The position numbers and the translations under genes are program-made. From positions 124,001 through 188,000 of the forward strand of contig JAAUZC010000036.1 in assembly GCA_014804795.1 (NCBI GenBank): a DNA stretch of 64,000 nucleotides, given 5' to 3'. Positions 32,869 through 43,317 of this stretch are shown in pieces (position 1 is the stretch's first letter; each line of letters begins with the position of its first letter). Source of the DNA: Lachnospiraceae bacterium. Its GTDB lineage: Bacteria > Bacillota > Clostridia > Lachnospirales > Lachnospiraceae. The notes under the pieces are model-generated. The model worked only from the letters and a program-made list of their open reading frames with translations. It was not told the DNA's origin and did no database searches.

Positions 32869-34671
32869 ATGAACATAAAAAAGAAGATCCGTGACAAAAA
32901 ATTTTTGTTAAAAATAGTGGAGGCAACAGTTGTCGCCGGTGTTATAATATTGTTTTCCTGCCTTTTTGATTATCGCTATGCCATGAATGATGATGTGTTT
33001 GTGAATGCCATTATTTCGGGAAAATATTCAGGGAAACCGGATTTTCACAATGTTTCCGTAGGTACTCCTTTGAATGCGTTATTTTGCCTTTTGTATCGTG
33101 TGTCGGGAAATGTTCCCTGGTTTGGGATGGTGATGATATTATGCCAGTTTTATTCCCTGTATTCCATAATTATGCTTTTGGGCAAAAAAATGGAGATGGG
33201 AAAAATCTGTACTTGGATTTATATATTGGTGTTAAATATTCTGTTGGCGGGAATCATGGTAAGTGAACTGGTTATTGTGCAATATACTTACACGGCAGCG
33301 CTGCTTATGGCGTCGGCAACATTGGGACTTTATTGTTTGGACGGAGATTTTCCGGATAAAAAAAAAGTTGTGAGTTTTGGAGGCATTTTACTGCAATACC
33401 TGTTTGCCTATTGTCTTCGAACGGAAATTTTTCTTTTTCTGTTACCCTTTTCTTTATTATTGACCCTGATTCATTATTACAGAGTCAGTGGTTTTCGGAT
33501 AAATAAAAATGAGTTAAAAAAATGGGGTGTTGTCTGGGGCAGCCTGATTTGCGGCTCCATTTTATTGTATGTTTTGAATGCGGGCAGTTATGTTACGGAG
33601 GAATGGAAGGAGTACAAGCTGGTTGATGATTACAGAACCCGGCTCTATGATTTTTTGGAGCTTCCATCCTATGAGGAGAATCAGGAGTTTTATCAGTCCG
33701 CGGAAATTTCGAAGGTGCAATATGAGCTTCTGAAGAATTACAATTTTTCTCTGGATGATGGGATTACAAGTAAAACGCTGCAAAACGTAGTGGATTATGT
33801 CAATGATAAAAGAGTCTCAGAATATCAGGGAATCAAAAAACTTTATTACGGGATGTTCAGATTGCCGCTGAATGAAGGAATCTGGTCTTACTGCCACAGG
33901 GTACTCTTTGACAGTAAGCTTGCGAAGGAAGATTATCCATGGAATATTGTGTGTATGGGGCTATATCTGGTATTTCTTCTGCTGACCTGTCTTTCGAAAA
34001 GGCTTCAGAACTTTGTATATATCATTCTTATGTTTTCCATGCGCTCAGTGCTGTGGATGTATATTATTTTAAAACAGAGAACGCCGCCCAGAGTGACCCA
34101 TTCCCTGTTTCTCATTGAAATGGTCTGTCTGCTGGTATTGATTTTTGAAGAAATGAGTTGGCTGCAGAAGAATAAAATTTCAGGAAAATATAAGACGATA
34201 TCCGTGGCACTTTCCGCGCTGTTTTTATTCGGTGCGTGTGCTGTGGCAGTCAGCTCCTGGCAGAGCTTTCGGGGTGTTTATGCGGAGACCGTGACATTCA
34301 ATGAGAAGTGGGAGGACATGCTTGCATATTGCCGGGAGAGGGAAGATAATTTCTATTTTATGGATGTATATTCTACGGTGAATTATTCGGAGACGATTTT
34401 TACCGGAAGGTATTCGGAGTTGGATAATTATGATATTTGTGGGGGGTGGCTTGCCAAAAGTCCTCTTTGTGCGGAAAAGTATGGGCAGTTTGGCATTGCG
34501 TCCATACAAACAGCGTTGATTGAAAATGACAATGTATATTTCGTGGCGGAAGAGGGAAGCGATTTGGCATGGTTGTATGCGCTCTATGAGGAAAAAGGGA
34601 TTACTCTGGAACCGAGATGCCAAGACAGGGTGGCAGAGCATTTTTGTGTATATCAGTTACAATGTAAATAA
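32869..34671 (+). CDS. Large polytopic membrane protein, function unknown
   Basis: The 600-aa protein has about ten hydrophobic segments (for example residues 15-35, 75-105, 125-150, 180-205, 345-370, 425-450) and a C-terminal extracytoplasmic domain. The layout (loop with DDVFVNAIISG after the first helix; soluble C-terminal tail) recalls glucosyl- or mannosyl-transferase-type GT-C proteins, in which Asp pairs in the first loop are catalytic. I do not recognise the family with certainty. The ATG at 32869 follows GGAGACGG; an upstream frame extension has no site. It sits alone between ctpA and uvrB, followed by a long hairpin. Confidence 0.65.
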   Translation: MNIKKKIRDKKFLLKIVEATVVAGVIILFSCLFDYRYAMNDDVFVNAIISGKYSGKPDFHNVSVGTPLNALFCLLYRVSGNVPWFGMVMILCQFYSLYSIIMLLGKKMEMGKICTWIYILVLNILLAGIMVSELVIVQYTYTAALLMASATLGLYCLDGDFPDKKKVVSFGGILLQYLFAYCLRTEIFLFLLPFSLLLTLIHYYRVSGFRINKNELKKWGVVWGSLICGSILLYVLNAGSYVTEEWKEYKLVDDYRTRLYDFLELPSYEENQEFYQSAEISKVQYELLKNYNFSLDDGITSKTLQNVVDYVNDKRVSEYQGIKKLYYGMFRLPLNEGIWSYCHRVLFDSKLAKEDYPWNIVCMGLYLVFLLLTCLSKRLQNFVYIILMFSMRSVLWMYIILKQRTPPRVTHSLFLIEMVCLLVLIFEEMSWLQKNKISGKYKTISVALSALFLFGACAVAVSSWQSFRGVYAETVTFNEKWEDMLAYCREREDNFYFMDVYSTVNYSETIFTGRYSELDNYDICGGWLAKSPLCAEKYGQFGIASIQTALIENDNVYFVAEEGSDLAWLYALYEEKGITLEPRCQDRVAEHFCVYQLQCK

Positions 34672-34703
34672 ATTATAAAGCTCCGCAACTCTGTGCCGAA
34701 AGA

Positions 34704-34759
34704 GCACAATAAAATATGGGGTATTCCGATAAGATGGAATGCTCCATATTTTATTGTGC
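34704..34759. repeat. Long intergenic hairpin (24-bp stem)
   Basis: Arms 34704-34727 and 34736-34759 pair over 24 positions with one G-T wobble and an 8-nt loop. There is no T-run after it, so it may be a bidirectional end signal or a small palindromic element rather than a standard terminator. The remainder of 34672-34815 shows no gene. Confidence 0.7.
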
Positions 34760-34815
34760 GCCCTGTGTTGGAAAAGAATGAGCTTGCAAAACAACGAACA
34801 AATGTTCTAATTCTG

Positions 34816-34844
34816 TAGACAAGAAAAAGAGAGTGTGCTATAAT
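34816..34844 (+). promoter_or_regulatory. Promoter of uvrB
   Basis: TAGACA (34816-34821), 17-bp spacer, perfect TATAAT (34839-34844). Transcription should start near 34851. No clear SOS/LexA box was recognised by eye. Confidence 0.65.
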
Positions 34845-34906
34845 ATGTAAAGTCCGTGAACAAAATAGACGAACTTTCTTATTATGGAATCCGAGGTGTG
34901 TATTTC

Positions 34907-36922
34907 GTGCAAAATGAATCAAAACCATTCATGGAACAAAAACCTTTCAAACTTCATTCAGAATACAAACCTACCGGTGACCAGCCGCAGGCGATAGAAG
35001 CCCTTGTAAAAGGGTTCCGGGAAGGCAACCAATTCCAGACTTTACTGGGGGTTACGGGCTCCGGAAAGACCTTTACGATGGCAAATGTCATTGAACAGTT
35101 AAACAAGCCGACTTTGGTAATAGCGCACAATAAAACCCTTGCCGGTCAGTTGTACGGAGAATTTAAGGAGTTTTTCCCTGAGAATGCGGTGGAGTATTTT
35201 GTGTCCTATTACGATTATTATCAGCCGGAGGCTTATGTGCCGTCCACAGATACGTATATTGCAAAAGACTCCTCCATCAATGATGAGATCGACAAGCTGC
35301 GTCTTTCTGCCACGGCTTCCCTTGCCGAGAGGCGGGATGTGATCGTGGTGGCCAGTGTGTCCTGTATCTATGGTCTGGGAAGTCCGGACGAGTATAAAGA
35401 ATTGATCGTGTCTCTGCGGCCGGGGCAGCAGAAAGACCGGGATGAAGTATTAAAAGAACTGATTGCGATCCAGTATAACCGGAATGATATGGATGTGGAA
35501 CGGGGAACATTCCGGGTGCGGGGTGACACAATAGAAGTTTATCCGGCGCAGGGAGGAGATCATTTGATCCGGATAGAGTTTTTCGGAGATGAAATTGACC
35601 GGATCATGGAGGTGGATTCCCTGACCGGAGCGCCTCATGCGGAACTCAGTCATATTTCCATTTTTCCGGCTTCCCACTATGTGGTGGCGCAGGAGAAGAT
35701 CAATACTGCCTGTGTGGAGATTGAGAAGGAACTGGAAGAGCGTATCCGGTTTTTCAAAGGAGAAGATAAGCTGTTAGAAGCACAGAGAATCTCAGAGAGG
35801 ACAAATTTCGATATTGAAATGCTGCGGGAGACCGGCTTCTGCTCCGGCATTGAGAATTATTCGAGACCTTTAAACGGGTTAGAACCGGGGGCGACGCCGT
35901 TCACCCTGATGGATTACTTTAAGGATGATTTCCTGATCATTATAGATGAATCCCATATGACGATACCTCAGATCGGCGGCATGTATTCAGGCGACCGCTC
36001 TCGAAAAACAACTCTGGTGGAATATGGCTTCAGGCTTCCGTCAGCATTAGATAACAGGCCGTTAAATTTTGAAGAGTTTGAATCCCATATCGATCAGATG
36101 ATGTTTGTGTCTGCAACGCCTTCCAAGTATGAGGCGGAACATGAGCTGATGCGGGTGGAGCAGATCATTCGGCCGACCGGCCTGCTGGATCCGGAAGTGT
36201 CGGTGCGTCCGGTGGAGGGGCAGATTGACGACCTGATTTCTGAAATTAGAAAAGAAACAGAAAAGAAAAATAAAGTGCTTGTGACAACGTTGACAAAGCG
36301 GATGGCGGAAGACCTGACGGATTATATGAAAGAAGTAGGCATCCGCGTGAAGTATCTCCATTCCGATATTGATACGCTGGAACGGGCGGAGATCATCCGG
36401 GACATGCGCCTTGATGTGTTTGATGTGCTGGTGGGTATCAATCTGCTCAGGGAGGGTCTGGACATTCCTGAAATATCGCTGGTGGCGATATTGGATGCGG
36501 ATAAAGAAGGATTTTTGCGTTCGGAGACATCTTTGATTCAGACGATTGGGCGTGCGGCCAGAAATGCGGACGGCCATGTGGTGATGTATGCGGATGTGAT
36601 AACAGATTCCATGCAGGCGGCGTTGGATGAAACCGAAAGGCGTAGAAAACTGCAGCAGGCTTACAATGAGGAGCATGGGATTACGCCGCAGACGATTCGG
36701 AAAGCGGTGCGGGACCTGATCAGTATATCAAAGACTGTGGCAAAAGAAGAAGTGCGGTTTGAGAAGGATCCTGAGTCTATGGATCTGAAAGAACTGGAAA
36801 AACTGATAGCAGAAGTACAAAAGAAGATGAAGAAAGCGGCGGCGGATCTGGATTTCGAGACGGCGGCAGAGCTGCGTGATAAAATGCTGGAGCTGAAGAA
36901 AATACTAAATGAACGGGAATAG
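34907..36922 (+). CDS. uvrB: Excinuclease ABC subunit B
   Basis: The 671-aa protein is a complete UvrB: helicase motif [11 protein letters not shown] (about residue 46), the beta-hairpin region ([10 protein letters not shown]), DEXX-type [11 protein letters not shown], motif VI region (QTIGRAARN) and the C-terminal UVR motif ([12 protein letters not shown]). It works with UvrA in nucleotide excision repair. I choose GTG 34907, which has GAGGTG about 8 bases upstream and gives the family's normal length; an in-frame GTG at 34856 would begin almost at the predicted transcription start with no leader, and ATG 34931 is another possible start. The uvrA gene lies 92 bp downstream. Confidence 0.95.
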   Translation: MQNESKPFMEQKPFKLHSEYKPTGDQPQAIEALVKGFREGNQFQTLLGVTGSGKTFTMANVIEQLNKPTLVIAHNKTLAGQLYGEFKEFFPENAVEYFVSYYDYYQPEAYVPSTDTYIAKDSSINDEIDKLRLSATASLAERRDVIVVASVSCIYGLGSPDEYKELIVSLRPGQQKDRDEVLKELIAIQYNRNDMDVERGTFRVRGDTIEVYPAQGGDHLIRIEFFGDEIDRIMEVDSLTGAPHAELSHISIFPASHYVVAQEKINTACVEIEKELEERIRFFKGEDKLLEAQRISERTNFDIEMLRETGFCSGIENYSRPLNGLEPGATPFTLMDYFKDDFLIIIDESHMTIPQIGGMYSGDRSRKTTLVEYGFRLPSALDNRPLNFEEFESHIDQMMFVSATPSKYEAEHELMRVEQIIRPTGLLDPEVSVRPVEGQIDDLISEIRKETEKKNKVLVTTLTKRMAEDLTDYMKEVGIRVKYLHSDIDTLERAEIIRDMRLDVFDVLVGINLLREGLDIPEISLVAILDADKEGFLRSETSLIQTIGRAARNADGHVVMYADVITDSMQAALDETERRRKLQQAYNEEHGITPQTIRKAVRDLISISKTVAKEEVRFEKDPESMDLKELEKLIAEVQKKMKKAAADLDFETAAELRDKMLELKKILNERE

Positions 36923-37014
36923 TATAAAAGATTTTGATAGAAACAACCGCAACGCCCCTGCCGGTAACGGATATTGACAAGGCAGTTACAGTGCTGGAAT
37001 TAGGGAGAGAGAAA

Positions 37015-39879
37015 ATGGAAGAAATCACGAAGATGCGCCCCAGGGAATATATTAAGATTCGCGGGGCGAAAGAACATAATTTAAAAGGAATCGATGTGGA
37101 CGTGCCGCGGAATGAGTTCGTTGTTCTGACAGGACTGTCAGGTTCCGGGAAATCGTCACTGGCATTTGATACGATTTATGCGGAAGGGCAGCGGCGCTAT
37201 ATGGAATCGCTGTCTTCTTACGCGAGACAGTTTTTAGGACAGATGGAAAAGCCCAATGTGGAAAAAATAGAGGGGCTTTCCCCGGCAATTTCCATTGACC
37301 AGAAATCTACCAACAGGAATCCCCGTTCCACTGTAGGTACTGTGACGGAGATTTATGATTATTTCAGGCTTCTTTATGCCAGAATAGGGATTCCCCATTG
37401 TCCGAAGTGCGGGAGGGAAATCCATAAAACTACCGTGGATGAGATGGTGGATTACATTATACACATGGAAACCGGTACGAAAATCCAGCTTCTTGCGCCG
37501 GTAGTGCGGGGGAGAAAGGGACAGCACGAAAAGGTGCTGGAGCGTGCCCGCCGAAGCGGTTATGTACGTGTGCGCGTCGATGGAAACTTATATGATCTGT
37601 CGGAGGAGATCAAGTTAGAGAAAAACATCAAACATTCTATAGAGATTGTAGTTGACAGACTTGTCATAAAAGAGGGGATTGAGAGAAGGCTGACGGATTC
37701 TCTTGAGAATGTGCTGGAACTGGCAAACGGACTGGCAATCGTTGATATTATTGATGGGGAGAGCCTGACGTTCAGCCAGAGTTTTGCCTGCCCGGATTGC
37801 GAGATCAGTATCAGTGAGATCGAGCCGAGAAGTTTTTCATTCAATAATCCGTTTGGCGCCTGTCCGGATTGTTTCGGCCTTGGGTATAAGATGGAGTTTG
37901 ATGCAAGATTGATGATTCCGGATGAATCGTTAAGTTTAAACGGCGGGGCGATTCAGGTGATGGGTTGGCAGTCCAGCAAAGATAAAGGAAGTTTTACTCA
38001 TGCATTGCTGGAAGCTTTGGCCCAAGAGTATCAGTTCAGTCTGGACACGCCCTGGAGAGAACTCCCTTCGAATGTCAGAGAAATGATTGTTTCCGGTACA
38101 AACGGAAGAGAGGTTAAAGTACATTATAAAGGGCAGCGCGGCGAGGGCATTTATCCGGTAGCGTTCCCGGGGCTGATCAAAAATGTGGAGCAACGCTACA
38201 GAGAGACCTATTCGGAGACAATGAAAACAGAATATGAAGAATTTATGCAGGTGACGCCCTGTAAACTCTGCGGCGGCAGAAGACTGAAACGGGAATCTTT
38301 GGCTGTTACGGTCTGCGATAAGAATATTTATGAACTGACGGCAATGTCGCTTGGGGAGCTGCATGCCTTTGTTCTGGAGATGCAGCTGACAAAACAGCAG
38401 GAACTGATCGGAAAACAGATTTTGAAAGAGATTCGTGCCAGAGTAGGGTTTTTGAATGATGTGGGGTTAAACTACCTGTCACTGGCGAGGGCGACTGCAA
38501 CTCTCTCCGGCGGTGAGGCCCAGCGTATCAGGCTGGCCACGCAGATCGGTTCCGGTCTGGTGGGAGTTTGTTATATTCTGGATGAACCCAGTATCGGTCT
38601 GCATCAGAGAGATAACGATAAGCTGATCAAAACGTTGAAGAACTTAAAGGATATGGGAAACACGCTGGTGGTAGTGGAGCATGATGAGGATACGATGTGG
38701 GCGGCGGACCATATTATTGATATCGGTCCCGGGGCTGGTTCCCACGGCGGGGAGGTAGTAGCCCAGGGAACAGCGAAAGAAATCTGTCAGGTGGAGGAAT
38801 CTATTACCGGTCAGTATTTAAGCGGGAAGCTGGCAATACCGGTGCCGAAAGAGAGAAAAGAACCGACAGGATTTCTGACAGTGAAGGGGGCAAGGGAAAA
38901 CAACCTGAAAAATATTGACGTGGATATTCCACTGGGTATTATGACCTGTGTGACAGGCGTGTCAGGTTCCGGAAAGAGTTCTCTTGTCAATGAAATTTTA
39001 TATAAACATCTGGCAAAAAGCTTGAACAGGGCGAGAACGATCGCGGGAGACCACGATGACATTCTGGGTCTGGAGCTGCTTGACAAAGTGATCTGCATCG
39101 ACCAGTCCCCGATCGGGCGGACACCCCGTTCCAATCCGGCGACCTATACGGGCGTTTTCGATATGATCAGGGATCTGTTTGCGGCGACGCCGGATGCCAA
39201 GGCGAAAGGATATAAAAAAGGACGTTTCAGTTTTAATGTGAAGGGCGGACGGTGTGAAGCCTGTTCGGGGGACGGTATTATCAAGATAGAGATGCATTTT
39301 CTCCCGGATGTGTATGTACCCTGTGAGGTCTGCGGCGGTAAGCGGTATAACAGGGAAACTCTTGATGTGAAATATAAAGGGAAGAGCATTTTTGATGTGC
39401 TGGATATGACAGTGGAGGAAGCACTGGGATTTTTTGAGAATGTACCGACCATTCGCAGAAAAATAGAAACTTTATATGACGTGGGACTTTCTTATATTAA
39501 ACTGGGACAGCCGTCCACGGAACTTTCCGGCGGCGAAGCCCAGCGGGTGAAGCTTGCCACGGAGCTTTCAAGAAAGAGCACAGGGCGGACGATCTATATT
39601 CTGGACGAGCCTACTACAGGGCTGCATTTTGCAGATGTGCATAAACTGGTGGAAATTCTGCACAGGCTGACAGAGGGCGGCAATACAGTAGTGGTGATTG
39701 AACATAATCTGGATGTGATCAAAACAGCAGATCATATTATCGATATCGGTCCGGAAGGCGGGGACGGCGGAGGCCGGATCATTGCGACCGGGACGCCGGA
39801 GAAGGTGGCGGATAATCCAAAATCCTATACAGGTCAGTATATCAGGAAAATGTTGGATAAAAACGAAACAAATTCTTGA
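37015..39879 (+). CDS. uvrA: Excinuclease ABC subunit A
   Basis: The 954-aa protein has the duplicated ABC architecture of UvrA. First half: Walker [11 protein letters not shown] (about residue 35), CPKC and CPDC zinc ligands, signature [12 protein letters not shown]. Second half: [10 protein letters not shown] (about 645), zinc module with CEACSGDG and CEVCGG, signature [12 protein letters not shown] and [11 protein letters not shown]. Length is normal. ATG 37015 has GGGAGAGAG before it; in-frame TTG 36934 would add 27 residues not typical of UvrA. It is co-transcribed with uvrB. Confidence 0.97.
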   Translation: MEEITKMRPREYIKIRGAKEHNLKGIDVDVPRNEFVVLTGLSGSGKSSLAFDTIYAEGQRRYMESLSSYARQFLGQMEKPNVEKIEGLSPAISIDQKSTNRNPRSTVGTVTEIYDYFRLLYARIGIPHCPKCGREIHKTTVDEMVDYIIHMETGTKIQLLAPVVRGRKGQHEKVLERARRSGYVRVRVDGNLYDLSEEIKLEKNIKHSIEIVVDRLVIKEGIERRLTDSLENVLELANGLAIVDIIDGESLTFSQSFACPDCEISISEIEPRSFSFNNPFGACPDCFGLGYKMEFDARLMIPDESLSLNGGAIQVMGWQSSKDKGSFTHALLEALAQEYQFSLDTPWRELPSNVREMIVSGTNGREVKVHYKGQRGEGIYPVAFPGLIKNVEQRYRETYSETMKTEYEEFMQVTPCKLCGGRRLKRESLAVTVCDKNIYELTAMSLGELHAFVLEMQLTKQQELIGKQILKEIRARVGFLNDVGLNYLSLARATATLSGGEAQRIRLATQIGSGLVGVCYILDEPSIGLHQRDNDKLIKTLKNLKDMGNTLVVVEHDEDTMWAADHIIDIGPGAGSHGGEVVAQGTAKEICQVEESITGQYLSGKLAIPVPKERKEPTGFLTVKGARENNLKNIDVDIPLGIMTCVTGVSGSGKSSLVNEILYKHLAKSLNRARTIAGDHDDILGLELLDKVICIDQSPIGRTPRSNPATYTGVFDMIRDLFAATPDAKAKGYKKGRFSFNVKGGRCEACSGDGIIKIEMHFLPDVYVPCEVCGGKRYNRETLDVKYKGKSIFDVLDMTVEEALGFFENVPTIRRKIETLYDVGLSYIKLGQPSTELSGGEAQRVKLATELSRKSTGRTIYILDEPTTGLHFADVHKLVEILHRLTEGGNTVVVIEHNLDVIKTADHIIDIGPEGGDGGGRIIATGTPEKVADNPKSYTGQYIRKMLDKNETNS

Positions 39880-39907
39880 ATTTTTTTAAAAATTTTGTGA
39901 AATGTCT

Positions 39908-39935
39908 TTGAAAATCCGTATATGTGGTTTATAAT
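39908..39935 (+). promoter_or_regulatory. Promoter of mbl
   Basis: TTGAAA (39908-39913) and TATAAT (39930-39935) with 16-bp spacing lie 126 bp before the mbl start, leaving a long leader in which I see no riboswitch. Confidence 0.65.
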
Positions 39936-40061
39936 AACTTTGTATGTTTGATATTGTGCCGGTTTATGTTTAAATATGTGCTAAATGGAAAAAGTAAGAG
40001 TAGAAGATAACGCTTAACGGGTGCGATGAAATAGAGTAAAACCATAGAAAGGGGTTAAGTA

Positions 40062-41054
40062 ATGCAGTATACGGATATAGGAATTGACTTGGGAACTGCC
40101 AGCATCCTGGTATACATCAGAGGAAAGGGAGTTGTATTGAAAGAACCCTCTGTTGTCGCATTTGACAGAGATACAAATAAAATCAAGGCGATCGGCGAGG
40201 ACGCAAGACTGATGCTCGGAAGAACGCCGGGGAATATTGTGGCGGTAAGACCGCTTCGTCAGGGTGTAATTTCTGATTATACTGTGACCGAAAAAATGAT
40301 GAAATATTTTATCCAGAAAGCGATGGGCAAGAGAAGTGTCCGGAAACCGCGGATTGCAGTCTGTGTGCCGAGCGGTGTGACAGAAGTAGAGAAGAAAGCG
40401 GTGGAAGATGCTACTTATCAGGCCGGTGCAAGAGAAGTTTCGGTCATCGAGGAGCCTATTGCGGCAGCGATCGGCGCGGGGATTGATATTTCAAAGCCGT
40501 GCGGCAATATGATCGTAGATATCGGCGGAGGCACATCTGATATAGCAGTGATCTCTCTTGGCGGCACAGTGGTAAGTGCTTCCATTAAGATAGCAGGGGA
40601 TGATTTTGACGAGGCTCTTGTCCGATATATGAGAAAGAAGCATAATCTTCTGATCGGGGAAAGAACGGCGGAGGATATCAAAATTCGTATCGGTTCTGCA
40701 TTTCCGAGGCCGGAGCCTGATTATATGGACGTGCGCGGGCGAAATCTTGTATCCGGCCTGCCGAATACGATCCGCGTTTCTTCTGAGGAAACAGAGGAGG
40801 CATTAAAAGAGACAACGTCCCAGATTGTGGAAGCGATCCACAGCGTACTGGAGAAAACGCCGCCGGAACTTGCAGCGGATATCGCAGATAGAGGAATCGT
40901 ATTGACAGGCGGCGGAAGCCTCTTACGGGGTCTGGAAGAACTGATATCCGATAAAACCGGCATTAATACAATGACTGCGGAAGATCCGATGACTGCCGTA
41001 GCAATCGGTACGGGACGCTATGTAGAATTTCTGGCGGGCTATCGGGAAGATTAA
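40062..41054 (+). CDS. mbl: MreB-family rod-shape protein (Mbl)
   Basis: The 330-aa protein is a bacterial actin with phosphate-1 loop GIDLGTASILVYI, phosphate-2 DIGGGTSDIAVISLGG, and adenosine motif TGGGSLLRGLEELI. It organises side-wall synthesis along the membrane. Position before two flagellar hook-basal-body genes matches the Bacillus mbl-flhO-flhP arrangement, which favours Mbl over MreB. A GAAAGGGG site precedes the ATG, and 48 bp separate it from flhO. Confidence 0.9.
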   Translation: MQYTDIGIDLGTASILVYIRGKGVVLKEPSVVAFDRDTNKIKAIGEDARLMLGRTPGNIVAVRPLRQGVISDYTVTEKMMKYFIQKAMGKRSVRKPRIAVCVPSGVTEVEKKAVEDATYQAGAREVSVIEEPIAAAIGAGIDISKPCGNMIVDIGGGTSDIAVISLGGTVVSASIKIAGDDFDEALVRYMRKKHNLLIGERTAEDIKIRIGSAFPRPEPDYMDVRGRNLVSGLPNTIRVSSEETEEALKETTSQIVEAIHSVLEKTPPELAADIADRGIVLTGGGSLLRGLEELISDKTGINTMTAEDPMTAVAIGTGRYVEFLAGYRED

Positions 41055-41102
41055 CTGAAAATAAAAACAGTTACGAAACGAAACATAGAAAGGCTGAGAG
41101 TT

Positions 41103-41882
41103 ATGGTAAAAGGGTTATATACAGCTTATACGGGAATGCGGAATGAGCAGAACAGGATGGATATCATCACAAACAATCTGGCAAATTCCGATACGACAGG
41201 ATATAAAAAGGAAGGTGTAACGAACCAGTCCTTTGACAGTCTGTTGGCGTACCGAATCAAAGACAGAGCCACATCCGGCGTGGATGCCAAAAATATTGGC
41301 AGCATGAGCCTTGGTGTAAAAATCGGCGAGGTGTATACGGACTATTCACAGGGTCCCATGAAGATTACGGATAATACTTTCGATGTGGCACTTGCAGGGG
41401 AGGGCTTCTTTACAATTGAATTTACGGATAAAGCGGGGGAAACGTCCACGCTCTATACAAGAGACGGTAATTTCAATATGACGAAGGAGGGCTATCTCGT
41501 AACTCAGGACGGCGATTTTGTGCTTGGAACAAACGGACAGCGTATCCAGCTTTCAACGACTGCGGCGGAAACAAGGATTGACAGGGGCGGGCGGATTTAT
41601 CAGGATGGCGTGGAGCGTGCCCGGATGCAGATCACAGATTTCGAAAACTATGATTATCTTGAGAAATTTGGTGAAAACCTGTATCAGCCCGTCGATGGAG
41701 CAACGCAGAGAGAAGCGACGGCGGAGACCTATCAGGGATATCTGGAAGCCGCAAATGTGCAGACCGTATATGAGATGGTACAAATGATCACTGTCACAAG
41801 GGCTTATGAGACGAACCAGAAAGTGATCCAGGCACATAATGATACGCTGCAGATTGCTGCAAATCAAATAGGAAAATTATAA
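41103..41882 (+). CDS. flhO: Flagellar hook-basal body protein FlhO
   Basis: The 259-aa protein has the rod/hook family N-terminal motif (LYTAYTGMRNEQNRMDIITNNLANSDTTGYKK) with residues 4-38 helical, and the matching C-terminal helix (VQMITVTRAYETNQKVI). The body is beta-rich. FlhO is a distal-rod/FlgF-like component exported through the flagellar apparatus without a cleavable signal. It is followed by flhP after 112 bp. Confidence 0.9.
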   Translation: MVKGLYTAYTGMRNEQNRMDIITNNLANSDTTGYKKEGVTNQSFDSLLAYRIKDRATSGVDAKNIGSMSLGVKIGEVYTDYSQGPMKITDNTFDVALAGEGFFTIEFTDKAGETSTLYTRDGNFNMTKEGYLVTQDGDFVLGTNGQRIQLSTTAAETRIDRGGRIYQDGVERARMQITDFENYDYLEKFGENLYQPVDGATQREATAETYQGYLEAANVQTVYEMVQMITVTRAYETNQKVIQAHNDTLQIAANQIGKL

Positions 41883-41910
41883 AATAGCGTCACTTTGCTC
41901 ACATTGGGGT

Positions 41911-41937
41911 TAAGAATGGATGAGTTTGGGTCGATAT
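41911..41937 (+). promoter_or_regulatory. Possible SigD (flagellar sigma) promoter before flhP
   Basis: TAAG (41911-41914), 15 bp, GTCGATAT (41930-41937): 3 of 4 and 7 of 8 matches to the Firmicute SigD consensus TAAA-N15-GCCGATAT. It lies in the 112-bp gap between flhO and flhP. Confidence 0.4.
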
Positions 41938-41994
41938 ATATCGTAGACATAAAATGGGTTGATCTTGTATACGATAAATATGGAGGAATAAGCG

Positions 41995-42813
41995 ATGGTA
42001 CGAAGCTTATGGTCTGCGGCAACCGGTATGATTGCCCAGCAGACAAATGTTGATACGATTGCCAATAACCTGGCGAATGTAAATACAACCGGTTATAAGA
42101 CACAGGCAAATCAGTTTAAATCTTTGTTATATCAAAATCTTCAGACGAAAACGACGTCGGGCAACAATGAGACAAAGCCCACCGGCGCGCAGGTCGGACT
42201 GGGTGTGCGGAATGCGGCGATCACCAGTATATTCAAACAGGGAAATCTGTTAGAGACCACGAATGATACAGATTTTGCGATTGAGGGAGAAGGTTTCTTC
42301 GCAGTGAGAGGTGAAGACGGAGAAACTTACTACACGAGAAACGGCAACTTTGTCTGGGCAATCAACAGCGGAGGCGGTATAACGCTTACAAATTCAGATG
42401 GCTTGAAAGTGCTGGATTCCCGGGGAAGAACGATTGAACTGGGAGCAAACTATATTACAAACAGGATCACAGTAGCTTCTGATGGAGAGATTTGTTATCC
42501 GAATGCAAATGGCAATCCGACACCTATCGGCGTAAGAATCGGTGCTTTCCAGTTTAATAACCCGACCGGTCTGACAAAAGAGGGCGACAGCCTTTATGCG
42601 GTATCCGATGCCAGCGGTCCGGCAATCAATGAGGCAACGAATAATCAGGTGGTGAGAAGCCGGTTCCTGCAGGGGTATCTGGAATCTTCCAATGTGCAGG
42701 TGGCAGATGAGATGGTGAATCTGATCGTGGCGCAGAGAGCCTATGAACTGAATTCGAAAGCGATTACGGCATCTGATCAGATGATGCAGCAGGCAAACCA
42801 GCTGAGATCGTAA
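41995..42813 (+). CDS. flhP: Flagellar hook-basal body protein FlhP
   Basis: The 272-aa protein is a paralogue of FlhO with the same paired terminal motifs: LWSAATGMIAQQTNVDTI and NLANVNTTGYKTQ at the start, SNVQVADEMVNLIVAQRAYELN at the end. This is the FlgG-like distal rod protein of Firmicutes. The start follows GGAGGAATAAGCG. A rod-binding FlgJ-like gene follows within 30 bp, so these three genes probably serve the flagellar rod. Confidence 0.9.
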   Translation: MVRSLWSAATGMIAQQTNVDTIANNLANVNTTGYKTQANQFKSLLYQNLQTKTTSGNNETKPTGAQVGLGVRNAAITSIFKQGNLLETTNDTDFAIEGEGFFAVRGEDGETYYTRNGNFVWAINSGGGITLTNSDGLKVLDSRGRTIELGANYITNRITVASDGEICYPNANGNPTPIGVRIGAFQFNNPTGLTKEGDSLYAVSDASGPAINEATNNQVVRSRFLQGYLESSNVQVADEMVNLIVAQRAYELNSKAITASDQMMQQANQLRS

Positions 42814-42839
42814 AACGATACATAACAGGGAGACAATAA

Positions 42840-43211
42840 ATGGATATCAATGGATTAAATACAGACTATGCAAGTTATTTGTCACAATCCTCAGCGGCAT
42901 CAACAAAAATAAATCAGCTTCAAAATGCGGATTATACGAATGCTACCGATGATGAGCTTCTGGACGCCTGCAAGCAGTTTGAAGAATACTTCGTGGAAAT
43001 GACTCTGAAAGAAGTGTTTAAAACGGTAGATTTGTTTGGCACAGGAGAAAGTTCTTCCAGTGCGATGTCAACAAGTAAAGATCTGATGAAAGACAGCATG
43101 GTGAAGACATTTGCGGAGAAGATAACTGAAAATTCGAATCTGGGACTCGCACAGCAGCTTTATGAATCCATGAAGCGCAATACGATCGATGTGTCTGAAT
43201 TGCCGGATTGA
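42840..43211 (+). CDS. Rod-binding protein (FlgJ N-terminal type)
   Basis: The 123-aa protein matches the rod-binding domain of FlgJ: ACKQFEEYFVEMTLKEVFKTV (about residues 44-64), a Ser/Gly linker, then MKDSMVKTFAEKITENSNLGLAQQLYESMK. It has no muramidase domain, as usual in Clostridia. It should cap or chaperone the growing rod. A strong hairpin terminator follows the stop. Confidence 0.85.
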   Translation: MDINGLNTDYASYLSQSSAASTKINQLQNADYTNATDDELLDACKQFEEYFVEMTLKEVFKTVDLFGTGESSSSAMSTSKDLMKDSMVKTFAEKITENSNLGLAQQLYESMKRNTIDVSELPD

Positions 43212-43244
43212 GAATAGAGCACAATAAAACAGATAGAGATAATG

Positions 43245-43302
43245 GGCCGGGTATCTGGCACACTGTAGTTTTCAGTACAGTGTACTCAGATGCCCGGCCT
43301 TC
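43245..43302 (+). terminator. Terminator of the mbl-flagellar operon
   Basis: GGCCGGG (43246-43252) pairs with CCCGGCC (43293-43299), extended inward by TATCTG/CAGAT and a second stem CACTGTA/TACAGTG. The run of T after it is short (CTTCT), so it may be partial. Confidence 0.65.
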
Positions 43303-43317
43303 TGAATAGCGGGTGGA

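Noticed and set aside
34856..34906. Upstream GTG as uvrB start
   Set aside because: It would lie about 5 bases after the predicted transcription start and lacks a ribosome site; GTG 34907 has one and gives a normal family length.
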